A stretch of DNA of 64,000 nt from Thecaphora thlaspeos (taxonomy: Eukaryota > Basidiomycota > Ustilaginomycetes > Urocystidales > Glomosporiaceae), in contig UWYS01000004.1 in assembly GCA_900291925.1 (NCBI GenBank), positions 1,054,001 through 1,118,000 of the forward strand, in the 5' to 3' direction. The notes beneath the pieces are model-generated. The model was given only the letters and a program-made list of their open reading frames with translations. It had not been told where the DNA came from and searched no databases. Positions within the stretch are counted from its first letter, which is position 1, and each line of letters starts with the position of its first letter. Shown here in pieces: positions 12,001-22,133 of this stretch. The position numbers and the translations under genes were made by a program.

Positions 12001-14703
12001 AGGCCCTGCTCGCGCCCGTAGACCTTCTTGATGATGCGCTGGTAGATGCTCTTGCTCTGGCCACCGAGCCCGGGCTTGAGGCGGAACGACGCGCGCTCAT
12101 CGGCGTCCATCGTCGAGATGCGCGCGGCGATCGGCTCGAGCAGCGCAATCGTGCGCAGGTTTGCCTCGATATGGTAGTCGTACTCGTGCCGCTCCTCCTC
12201 GGAGCGGTAGAGGGCATCCTCGTACGGGTTTTTCTTGTGCGGGTTGAACGCCTCGCCCTCCGAGGCCCAGGTCGGGTGGCTGACCCAGACGTCGTTGAGC
12301 ACCTCCCAGCACATGGGATCGCGGCCAGAGCAAGCCAGATTGACCTCGGACTTCGGCAGCTTGCGGTACGATACGCCGTAGACCTTGCACGTGCTCAGGT
12401 CGACGCGCTCACGTAGCGAGGCGGGCACGTTTTCAACGATTGGGTCCTCGCCGTCGAGCCAGCCGTGCTTGCCCATGTCGTAGCCGCACAGGCCTTTGAA
12501 GGTCGCGTACAGCTCGCGGTGGCCGCTGATGAAGAGACCGGCCCGCTCGACCAGCGTCCGGACATCGATGATGTCCTGTGAGTAAAGATTGAGCAGCTTG
12601 AGGAACTCGAGGTAGGTGGTGCGGTCGTCGATGTGCTTCTTGACGCGGTCGAAGAAGGCGACCTCGTCGATATTCGCGAGCGGTGCCTGCACCTGGCCGA
12701 CGGCGAGGCCGTTGACCGTGGTCCCCGGCGGCACAAGACCGGCCGCCTCAGCGACAACGAGACCGTCGGGCCCATAAGCGTGATGGTGGATATGGGCCGG
12801 GTTGCCGTACGTCGGCGAGGCGGACAGCGGCTCCGGGCGGAGCGGTGGCGTACGCTGCTCGGCCTTGTGGTGGTGCTTGCTCTTCTTGGCCTTGCCGGTG
12901 GCCGTCTTGCCCGGCTCGGCCGCGCCGGCCGCACGCTTCTTCCGGCTGCCCGGCTGAGCGGGAGCACCGGCCGCGCCGACCGCCGCCCCCGCTCCCTTCT
13001 TGCCGCCGGGGAGGAGCACACCGGCATCGTTGGCCGGTCCGACGTCCGGAGGCAGGACTCGTAGGGATCCAGGCGGTCCCCCGAGGCCACCAGGAGTACC
13101 GCCGACTACGCCGCTGACGCCGAGGCTGCCGGGCCCTCCGCCTCCCACCACCGCCGACGAGGGCGGGTGCGCGCCTCCGGGCCCGCCGCCGAGGTTTGAG
13201 GTGACCTGGCCAAGCATGTTGAACAGGCCGGCGGTCGGCTGGGCGCCGTTGCTGGTGTCCGGGAGGAATTGCTTAAACTCGTCCAGGAGGTCCTTCGCGT
13301 TGTCAAAGAGGACCGTGACCTGGGCGTAGACGTCGTGGATCGGCCGTTGCTCCTTTTGGTAGGTCTGGAGGATCTCTAGGAACTGCTTGTACGTGTCCGG
13401 ATCGCCCGAGAAGCGCTGCTTGATCTTGTTGACGTAGTTGATCGCGTGGTTGAACTCGACGGGGGGCCGCTTGGCGTCGTGCATCTGAGCCGACGAGGGG
13501 CCGTGCGGGCTGGGCCCGTCGTGCAGCGCGGCGTGAGGCAGCACTGCGGGGCCCTGATTGGGCGTCGAGGGGGCGCCGGGACCCATCGACGGCGACTGCG
13601 GGCGACCGCCGTGGACGCCGCCGTGGTGCGGGCCGCCCATGCCGATCGGAGGTTGGGCATGGCCGCCGTGACCGCCGTGTACGCCGTGACTACCGACATG
13701 GCCGCGGAGGTGCTGCTGACCCGGACCGGGACCCATGCCTTGGCCAGGGGGAGCGCCCGAGTAGCTGGCACCGCCCGGCCCGTGAGACATTGACGGCGGT
13801 GGTCCGTAGCCCATTGCGGGAGGACCGGATTCGTGTGGATACTGGGCGTGGTGGGGATGCTGTGCGTGCTGCGGAGGCGGAGCCTGGTCGGCGTGTCGCG
13901 ACCCGCCGGCCGAAGCGTGCATCGAACCCAACCCGGGCGGGCCGCCTCGGGAGCCAAGCGCGGCCTGCTGCTGCTGCTGCGAGGGTGGCGGCCCGACACC
14001 GCCTCCGCCGCCCAGCCCTGTCGCCGCGGCCGCACGTGGGCTCATCCCGCCTCCGCCTCCTCCGCCCCCGCCACTGCTCATTCGGTTGATGGCGCCGGCA
14101 ATCCCGACGCCGCCAGGCGTCTGCGTTGTCGTGCCGGTGGGCGTAGTGACGGTGATGAGGTTGCTCTCGCTCGGATCGAGGCTGCACTCGATGCGGTAGC
14201 CGGGCGGCAGGAAGGTGTTGAAGCCCTGGATGAGGCTCGGGTGGCCTCGGAAGAGGGTCGAGACCCGCTCGATGACGCCAGGCGTGTCGATGGTCTGGCT
14301 TTTGAACTGGTGGGCGGTAGCGACGACGGTAAGGGTCCGGGAGGAAAGGTAACCGGGGAACATGACGAGGACACGGTGGTCAGCGTGCAGGTTACAGCAG
14401 AGGACGCAGCTGTATCCTGAGCCCATGCACACGTATGCGGCAGCTACTCACGTCCTTCATGATATCCAGGAAGCGGTTATAGACGTCGGGATGCTCTGCA
14501 AACTGGACCTTGACCTGGTCCAGGTAGGAGAGCGCATCCTTGACGTTGAGAGTCGCCTGAAAAGGGATGGATGGAAGGAGGAGGAGACGCAGATAAGGCG
14601 AGGCAAGGCTGTTAGCATGGAGCGGAAGACGGGCGGGCGATGGGCGGGACGCGCGAAGGGCCGGAGGGTGGATGTTGCTGTATCGAGGCGGAGAACTTAC
14701 CAT
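9018..14703 (-). CDS. SIN3: SIN3 transcriptional co-repressor scaffold
   Basis: Six exons on the minus strand: 14703-14701 (start codon only), 14556-14452, 14306-10126, 9963-9885 and 9746-9018 (the first exon codes one amino acid), giving 1698 residues. Three paired amphipathic helix domains are visible. PAH1 starts at NVKDALSYLDQVKVQF (residue about 5), PAH2 is near residues 325-385 (YVNKIKQRFSGDPDTYKQF), and PAH3 is near 587-640 (FDRVKKHIDDRTTYLEFL). The HDAC-interaction domain follows (YRKLPKSEVNLACSGRDP, about 676). The C-terminal Sin3 domain contains LHPSRYYDTLLDMCEKLFDG (about 1264). The linker between PAH1 and PAH2 is rich in Gly, Pro, His and Gln. The last 170 residues are Ala/Glu-rich, with little sequence constraint apparent. 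An in-frame TGA lies 24 nt upstream of the ATG, so the start is well placed. SIN3 tethers class I HDACs to DNA-bound repressors in the nucleus. Confidence 0.95.
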
Positions 14704-16289
14704 GATGACGATGCAAGCTGCTCAGCGAGAATCTGAGAGCGAGTGGTGGGTGGAGTGGTGGATGCTTGCGCTCGCAGTCGGTGCGGCAGAGGCGGCGTGG
14801 AAGGGCTCAGGTTGAGAGAGGGAAAGAGCGCGAGGACAGAGGTCGCTCGTGCTTTGCGATCTAAGGGGCAGAGACACGGCTGCAAGCGGGAACGGACTCG
14901 CGCGTGCTGGAGGGAGGACGGGCAATTGTACGGACGGAGGGGCAGACGGACGGACAGGAAGAGGTCTATCTGCCGACGACGACTTGGTTGCCGATGGATC
15001 GCCCTCTACGAAGCGTAGGGCGACATGTGCCAGCCGACCGAGGCGTGTACGGAAGCGGGTTGGATGGGTGACGCGGATAGGCAAGAGGAAGGAAGGCCAA
15101 CGTTGACTATGCGTGTGGCGGCGGTGGTCGTCGGTCGTCGTCGTTAGTCGCTGTGGTGGATGGGGGGTGGAGGGAAAGAAGAAGGAGGCGAGGGAGATGG
15201 CCGGCGGCGGCGGTACTCTGTGGGTGAGGGTCGACCCTAGCCTGGTCTTTGCCGCCTCGCGCCGATGCCCGCTCTGTCCGTCTGCGCTGCCCGTCTCGTG
15301 TCTGCCCAGCCACTCCGCCTTGCCTCGCCTCCGAGGATCTACGCCATGGCGTGGGCCGCTGCCCTCCTCCTCCTCCCGCGTTCCCCTCCCACGCGCCCGA
15401 TTTTCAAGATTCCCAAGACGCGCGCACCGATCACCCAGCTCACCATCTTCTCGCGTCCATCGCTCCCGGACTCAACGCCTCGCTCCTCGCACTTCGTCGA
15501 CGTTCAGACGGCTTTCTCCTGGGCCCGCCAGCAGGCTTCCCTACCTGTAGCTCGGTGCGCCACGAAGTGCAGCAGTGTCGAATTACGAAGGGTCGAGAGA
15601 CAAGGCAGACGACCCGCGACGCTCCCTCTTTCGCGGCGTCGCGGTATGGCAAACGCGACAAGGGCAGCTGACCGGAGCACTCCTCGCGTCAGAGTGACCA
15701 GGTGGATCTTTGTACTCGTAACTTGGATCAAACACTCCAAGACACTATCCATAGGAGGTGGCTAGCATCTCGATACAAGATGTCCAGTGCGTGCGAAGAC
15801 GACCAGGATGATTCAGTTCCATCACATTTTCGCTTGGATTCTTTTTGACCGATTTCGCCGCGTTCCTCGGTATGGGCTTGCACTGTTCCCAGATGCCTCT
15901 CAACCTCTTTTCTCCATCTGTGTGATTTGCTTTTCTTCCGTAGTACCCCCTATCTACTCAGCATGGCTTCCTGCTGCTGTATCAGGCCGGGCCAACGGAC
16001 AAAGTCGGCCTCCACTACTCTGCCGTTGCCGTTGCCGCCATCCTGCGTCGATGCGTCGATGGGTGCTTCCCCGCGATCGTTGCCATCCTGGACACTCCCA
16101 GTCGTAACTGACCTCTCAGTGAATCGATAGAACCACAACGTGATTGCCATGTGCGGGGATGTGCAAGAGTGGCTGAGTGAGCTAAAAGTACATGTGGAAG
16201 AGGATGACGAGGCGAGGCGAGCGGGCGATGAGGACAAGGGAGAGAAGAAAGTCCAGGATCAAGCAGTCGAGCGGTCGTAGGGCCGTCTC
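14704..16289. other. SIN3 leader/promoter and HAS1 3' region
   Basis: This 1.6 kb stretch lies between the SIN3 start and the HAS1 stop, both on the minus strand. Open frames here are short and overlap on several strands without family signatures. It most likely holds the SIN3 5' UTR and promoter and the HAS1 3' UTR. I see no further gene, tRNA or repeat. Confidence 0.5.
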
Positions 16290-18011
16290 TCAGCGACTCC
16301 ACTGCTTGCCGTCCCTCGCCTTTTTCCTGAAGGCATTGGCCGAAGGCTTGCCGCCCTTGCCGTGCAAGCCCTCCTTGCCCTTGTACGATCTCCGGTCGGA
16401 CTTGTGCCTCTTCTCCTTTGCCTCGTCCATCTCTGCCGCCGTACCCTGACCCTGATCCTGACCTTGCTCCCCTTCCTCTTCGTCGGCGTCGACCTCCTTC
16501 CGCTTTCCGTTTGTCGGTGCCGTGTTCTTGAGCCCGGTGCCGATCGAGATGTTGACCTTGGGCGGCACGCTGAAGCCAAACGCCTTGCCCACCTTGGCAA
16601 GGTCGAGCCGGTGGATGTCAAAGATCTTCTTGAGCGAGTAGGAGCCATAGGCCTGGAGGTAGGAGCGGTAGCCATCGCGCGCCGACTGGTGGAGGTAGTA
16701 GTTCTTGGCGATGAGCTTCTCGAGCTGGCCCTGCACGTTTGCGATCTTGTCCGAGGGGAACGTGTACTCGTTGAGCGGGACCTTGGCGACCTTGAGGAAG
16801 CGCAGGAAGCCGAGCTCGTTGGGAAGGAGGAAAAGGAGCGACTTGCCCGCGTTGCCGGCGCGGGCGGTCCGCCCGACGCGGTGGATGTAGTCGCGCGGGT
16901 CGTCCGGCGGGTCAAACTGGATGATCCAGTCGACCTTGGGGATGTCGAGCCCGCGCGCCGCGACGTCGGTGCAGAGGAGCGTCCCGCTCGGGGCGTTGCA
17001 GAACTCGAAAAAGGTGTTTGTGCGCTTCTGCTGCTTCTGCTTGCCGTGCAGGTCGAGGACGGGGACGTCGATAAAGTTGAGCAGCTCGCCGTGGTACTTG
17101 ACCGAGTTGCACGACGACATGAAGACGATAATCTTTTTCCCGGCGTTCTTCTTGAGGAAGGTGAAGAGGAGGAGGAAGCGGCGGTCCGAGTCGCAGACGA
17201 CGTAGCCCTGCTCGAGGCGGCTGACGGTCGAGGCGGCGAGGTCGGCGTGGACGTTGATGTAGAGCGGTCCCGGGCGGAGCGAGACGCGCGCCAGGTCCTG
17301 AACCTTTGTCGTCTGGGTGGCCGAGAAGAGCATCGACTGGCGGTTGTCGTTGGGCAGGATCTTTACAATCTGGCGCATCTCGTCCTCGAAACCAATCTCG
17401 AGGATGCGGTCCGCCTCGTCGATGCAGAGCGCCTTGAGGTTGGAGAAGACGAAGCCCTTTGTGTTCTGGAGGTGGTCTAGCAGGCGTCCTGGCGTCGCGA
17501 CGATGAGATTGACGCCCTTCTGGAGCTTGTCGACCTCTGCCTTGCGGTTTGCGCCGCCCATGATGATGCCGAAGGTCTGGTTGTGGTGCTGCATGAGCTC
17601 CTTTGCGACGCCAAAGATCTGAAGCGCAAGCTCGCGTGTGGGCGAGATGATGATGGCGCCGGTGCCGTTGCGCGGCTTGAACTTGAGGCGGTGGAGCATC
17701 TCTATGGCGGGGATGAGGAAGGCGAGCGTCTTGCCGGAACCGGTCTGTGCGGCGCCGAGGACGTCCTTGCCGGCCATGAGCGGTGGGATGCAGCGGGCCT
17801 GTACCTCTGTCATCGTCTCGAACTTGATCGCATCGAGCGCCCTGCGCGTGGGCTCGCTAAGGTCGATGGAGGAGAAGGGCTGTCGGAGTGCTGCCGGCTT
17901 GGACGACGAGGCGGCCAAGGAGGACTCGGCGGTGGCGATGTCGGCGGCGAGCTGCTTGGCGAGCTGTGCCTCTGAGTCGGCGGCGGCCGAGGCTAGGGCT
18001 GAGGGAGCCAT
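16290..18011 (-). CDS. HAS1: ATP-dependent RNA helicase HAS1 (DEAD box)
   Basis: A single uninterrupted exon encodes 573 residues starting [20 protein letters not shown]. An upstream in-frame ATG at 18233 would add only unusual sequence, so the ATG at 18011 is preferred. The helicase core is complete: Q-motif region [13 protein letters not shown], Walker [32 protein letters not shown] in [19 protein letters not shown] in [19 protein letters not shown] and [10 protein letters not shown]. The post-core segment [19 protein letters not shown] and the phrase [17 protein letters not shown] are hallmarks of HAS1/DDX18. A basic Lys/Arg-rich tail ends the protein, with an acidic patch before it. HAS1 works in the nucleolus on 40S and 60S pre-ribosomes and releases snoRNAs. 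It is transcribed divergently from UTP21, another pre-ribosome factor. Confidence 0.96.
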   Translation of the reverse strand: MAPSALASAAADSEAQLAKQLAADIATAESSLAASSSKPAALRQPFSSIDLSEPTRRALDAIKFETMTEVQARCIPPLMAGKDVLGAAQTGSGKTLAFLIPAIEMLHRLKFKPRNGTGAIIISPTRELALQIFGVAKELMQHHNQTFGIIMGGANRKAEVDKLQKGVNLIVATPGRLLDHLQNTKGFVFSNLKALCIDEADRILEIGFEDEMRQIVKILPNDNRQSMLFSATQTTKVQDLARVSLRPGPLYINVHADLAASTVSRLEQGYVVCDSDRRFLLLFTFLKKNAGKKIIVFMSSCNSVKYHGELLNFIDVPVLDLHGKQKQQKRTNTFFEFCNAPSGTLLCTDVAARGLDIPKVDWIIQFDPPDDPRDYIHRVGRTARAGNAGKSLLFLLPNELGFLRFLKVAKVPLNEYTFPSDKIANVQGQLEKLIAKNYYLHQSARDGYRSYLQAYGSYSLKKIFDIHRLDLAKVGKAFGFSVPPKVNISIGTGLKNTAPTNGKRKEVDADEEEGEQGQDQGQGTAAEMDEAKEKRHKSDRRSYKGKEGLHGKGGKPSANAFRKKARDGKQWSR

Positions 18012-18476
18012 GATGGGTGTGGTGTGGTGTGTGTGTGTGGTCTCGCCTTTCCTAAGCTGGGGTGAAGGAAGGGGAGGGGGGGGAGGAGGAGGAGCGAGGA
18101 AGGGAGGGAGAGGAGGGAAGCGCGGGCCACCCACAGGCCGAGGGCGAGGTGAGAGGGGCCCTTTCGCTGGAGAAAAAAGTCGAGGCGCCTTGCTAAAATT
18201 CCAAAATTTTGGCCTCGCGTGATCGGCCCCCACACCTGGCAGGGGGCGAAATTGATTGAGACGCTGTGGCCCGGGCAGGCTGCAAGGCGAAAAAAGTCCA
18301 AAGGTCCGCCAGGCGAGGAGCAGCGAGCCAACTTTTCCAGGGAAACTTCACAAGAAACGAGGCCAACCCCCCGCCCGCTCGCTCTCCTTGCCGTCCGCTG
18401 ACCTATATCCCCACCCTCTTCCACCACGCCGTCAACGTCAACGTCAACGTCAACGTCAACGTCGCCGCCTCTCGCC
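18012..18476. promoter_or_regulatory. Bidirectional promoter of HAS1 and UTP21
   Basis: This 465-nt region separates the start codons of two divergent ribosome biogenesis genes. It contains AAAATTTT at 18203-18210, the core of the RRPE element known from yeast ribosome biogenesis promoters. It also has two identical copies of GAAAAAAGTC, at 18172-18181 and 18289-18298, which flank that core on either side. There is no TATA box. The role of these motifs here is inferred from position and similarity. Confidence 0.55.
18431..18463 (+). repeat. GTCAAC hexamer tandem repeat in the UTP21 5' leader
   Basis: Five perfect copies of GTCAAC plus a final GTC end 13 nt before the UTP21 start codon. It lies in the expected 5' UTR, so length changes could affect translation. 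Confidence 0.85.
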
Positions 18477-18928
18477 ATGTCGGCACCCGAGCTCTCACGC
18501 TCACGCTCCGCCAAGCGGCAGCGCCAACAGCCTGCCGATCCGCAAACGCTCGCTCGCTCAAAGCAAAAGGCCCTCATCTCCAAGCAGCGCCTCTTCGCAC
18601 CCTTCCGCGCCCTCGGCCTCGTCTCAAACGAAGTCCCATTCGTCCTCCAGACACGCTTTGGAGGCAAGGACGCCACGAGGCCAGACATCAACGTCATCAC
18701 ATGCCTCGGAAACAGCTGGGCAATGTGGGAGGCAGAACGCATGACGCTCCTATTTGTCGGCCCCTCGCTCCCGCAGCCCATCACCGCCCTCGCAATCTCG
18801 ACATCGCCAGACAGCGTACTCGCAGTCGCAGGGACAAAGGTATACCGTTTCGTCAGGGGAAAGACCGTCGGCGAGTACCACTCCGTAGACTCGTCCGCGG
18901 CGGCCCTGAACGATGTCGACATGGACGA

Positions 18929-18962
<34 letters not shown>

Positions 18963-21671
18963 CACTCCGCCTCGCTCAAGGATCAGGGAACCCAGCTATC
19001 GGCGCTTCTCGTCTTTGGCGACTCGATTGTCTCCCTCTCGGCAGACGGCAAGTCGATGTTCATCTGGTCGCTCGCCACCACCGAGCTGATCCGCCGGCTC
19101 GACTTTGCCTCGACCTTTGTCGCCACCGCCGTCATGCACCCGGCCACCTACCTCAACAAGGTCGTCGTTGCCTCGGCGGCGGGAGAGCTCCAGATCTGGA
19201 ACATCCGCACCGGCTCCATCATTCACACCTTCGACCCCAACGAGCTCAAGAAGCTCGCACGGCGCTCCGCCTCGGCAGACGCCCTCGCCGGCGGCGCCAT
19301 CGTCTGCCTGGCGCAGAGTCCAGCGGTCGATGTCATCGCCATCGGCTTTGCAGACGGAGACGTTCTCGTCCACGACATCCGCCTCGACGAGGCCCTCTTC
19401 TCGCTCCACGTCGACGGTGGTCTCTCCTCCGGCTCAATCAGCTTCCGCAACGATGGCCGCGCCCACACCATGGCGATCGCCACCAACACGGGCAACATTT
19501 CCATCTTCGACCTCGACCCTTCCTCATCCGCCGGCGCCGGCGCTCCGTCGAGTAGCAGCAGCCAGCACCAGGGTCCGAAGCTGTCGCACTCGCTGCGCGA
19601 GGCGCACGAGGGTCCCGTCGGCTCGATCGAATTCGTCCCCGGCCAGGCGCTCCTCGTCTCGTCGGGCGGCGACAACTCGTTCAAGCAGTGGTTCTTTGAA
19701 AGCCCGACGATCCCACCGCGCCTGCTCAAGATGCGCGGCGGCCACAACCAACCGCCGCACCTGATCCGCTACTACGGCGACGACGGCAAGAACGTCCTCA
19801 CGGCCGGGCGCGACCGGAGCGTGCGGTGCATCAGCGTCGTCCGCGACAGCCGCAGCTTCGAGCTGAGCCAGGGCCATCTCGAGAAGAAGTCGAACCAGCT
19901 CTCGGTCTCGGTATCGTCGCTCAAGCTTCCTCCCGCCTCGGCCATCTCGTATAGCGGCACGCGATCGCGCGACTGGGACGACGTCCTGACGACGCACCAG
20001 GGCCAGCAGTTTGCCCACACCTGGACGGTCCGCGACAAGCGGATGGGCCACTCTGCGCTCGCCGCGTCGCAGAGCAAAAAGGTGCCCGCCGAGGCGCGGA
20101 CGGGCTGCGTGAGCGCGTGTGGTAACTTTGCGCTCGTTGGCAACAGCGAAGGTCTGGTGGAGGCGTACAACATGCAATCCTACATCCACCGACGGACGTA
20201 TGACACGCGGCCGCTCGCTCCGCTGGCCAAGCAGAGGAGCAAGGAGCACCCAGCCGGGAGCAAGAAGGCGCTGGCGGCGCTCAAGGCCAAGGGCAAAGGG
20301 TCGGCTGTGACGGGCATCGCGACCGACGCGCTCAACCGCCTCTGCGTCGTCAGCACCATCGACGGCCACCTGCACTACTTTGACTTTACCACGACCGAGC
20401 TTCTGCACACCTCAACGTTCGCCTCTGGCATCTCTGCTGTCGAGCTGCACCGCGGCTCGAATCTGCTCGCGCTGGTGTGCGACGACTTGGTGCTGCGCCT
20501 GGTCGACATCGAGACGCGCCGGACGGTGCGAGAATTTGTCGGATTTCGCGGCCGGATCCTCGACGTGACGATGTCGCGGGACGCTCGCTGGATCGTGACG
20601 ACATCGATGGACAGCGTGGTACGCACCTTTGACGTGCCCAGCGGCCGCATGGTGGACGCGTTCAAGACGGCCTCGATCGCGACGTCGCTCTCCTTTTCGC
20701 CGACGGGCGACTTCCTTGCGACGTCGCACGTCGATAGCGTCGGCGTGTTCCTGTGGGCCAACAAGGCGCAGTTTACCAATGTCTCTCTGCGCGGTCTCGA
20801 CGAGTCGGCGCAAGTCGTCGACGAAGACGGGCAAGAGGAGGTGGCTCTACCGACGGTGCAGGGAGTCATTGAGGACGAAGCCTTGGCCACGCTCGACGCG
20901 GGCGAGGCAGAGTTGCAACGCACCTACACCTCTCCACCGCAGCTGACGGACGCCGACGGTGAGAGGCTTGTCACGCTCTCGAAGATGCCGCGCTCGCGCT
21001 GGATGACACTGCTGAATCTCGACACGATCAAGAAGCGCAACACCCCCAAGACGGCACCTAAGGCTCCGGAAAAGGCACCCTTCTTCCTCCCGCAAAAGGC
21101 CGGTACCACGTTCGAATTCACCACTGAAAACGCCACCACCACCACCGACGCGCAGCTCGATGGCGAGGATGGTCAGACGTCCCGACGCACGACGCACTTT
21201 AGCAATTCCCTTTCGTTCGACAGCGACCTTGTACGACGGATGAAAGTCGTCGCCGCGACGGAAGACGTTACGTCGTTCTTCATCTACCTGGAGACGCTCT
21301 CTGTCCCTACGCTGGATGCAGAGATTCGATCCCTCACGCTCCCTTCGGACCTCACGCTCTTCCTACAGACGATGACGAAACGTCTGCGACAACAGAGGGA
21401 TTACGAGGCCGTTCAGGCGCTTCTATCGCTCTTTCTCAAGATCCACTCGGACATGTTGATTCAGTACGGAATCAGACCTGATCTCAACGAGAGGGAGCAG
21501 GACGAGGAGTGGGAGCGGGAGGGCGAGGAGGAGGAGGAGGAAGGGAGCCAGCTGGCAAAGGCTATGGCGCATTGTATCAGGGTCAACCATGAAGAGGGAA
21601 AGAGGGTGGTGGATCTCCTCGAACATTGTTTGGGGACGTTGTCTTTCCTCAGGAACTTGCCGATGACGTAA
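18477..21671 (+). CDS. UTP21: U3 snoRNP/SSU processome protein UTP21 (WDR36)
   Basis: A single exon encodes 1064 residues. The N-terminus has the family phrase SKQRLFAPFRALGLVSNEVPFV, followed by tandem WD40 repeats that extend to about residue 780 (for example blades ending LQIWNIRTG, VLVHDIRLD, NSFKQWFF, VVRTFDVPSG). The C-terminal Utp21 domain is recognisable from FFIYLETLSVPTLDAEIRSL through RDYEAVQALLSLFLKIH. A run of 13 Asp codons near residue 155 and a Glu-rich patch near 1015 are low-complexity insertions. UTP21 belongs to the UTP-B subcomplex of the small-subunit processome and is needed for early 18S rRNA processing in the nucleolus. The length is somewhat above the yeast protein because of these inserts. 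It diverges from HAS1 and converges on the unknown gene at 22.1 kb. Confidence 0.96.
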
Positions 21672-22133
21672 GAGACCAAGAGCGGGGCAGGTTGGTGTTT
21701 CCTTGAGCAATTCCAAGCATCACGACAACGCTTGGCTTGTGCGTCGGTCAATCTGTGCAGGGCATATGTGACAGAGCAGGCGAAGGATGACGCCTTCGAA
21801 GAGCGCGGAAGACATCACAAGGCGGTCCCAACTTTCGCCTCGCCCGAGAAACACGACGAACCGGACCAAGGTCAAACGACTTGATGATGGAATGCTATGT
21901 ATGTTTCTTTCGAAGGAATCGAACATCGAGAGAGCAAATGCTGGAGATGGGACGAGATGAAGATGTACACGACGTGACGCGAAAACCTGGACGATGAGGG
22001 AACATGGACGATCGAATGGAGGGTCGCAGCGATGGCGAAGTGTGAAGAGGGTATACATACGAACAGGGACTCTGCTGGACACCAGATTGAAAGGAGGGGG
22101 ACAAACCACCGCGACACGAGACGGTCCCTTCTC
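21672..22133. other. Convergent intergenic spacer
   Basis: These 462 nt lie between two stop codons facing each other and must contain both 3' UTRs. No gene or structured RNA is seen. Confidence 0.55.

Noticed and set aside
16362..17480. 372-residue plus-strand frame opposite HAS1
   Set aside because: It is the antisense shadow of a conserved helicase exon in GC-rich DNA, and has no family features.
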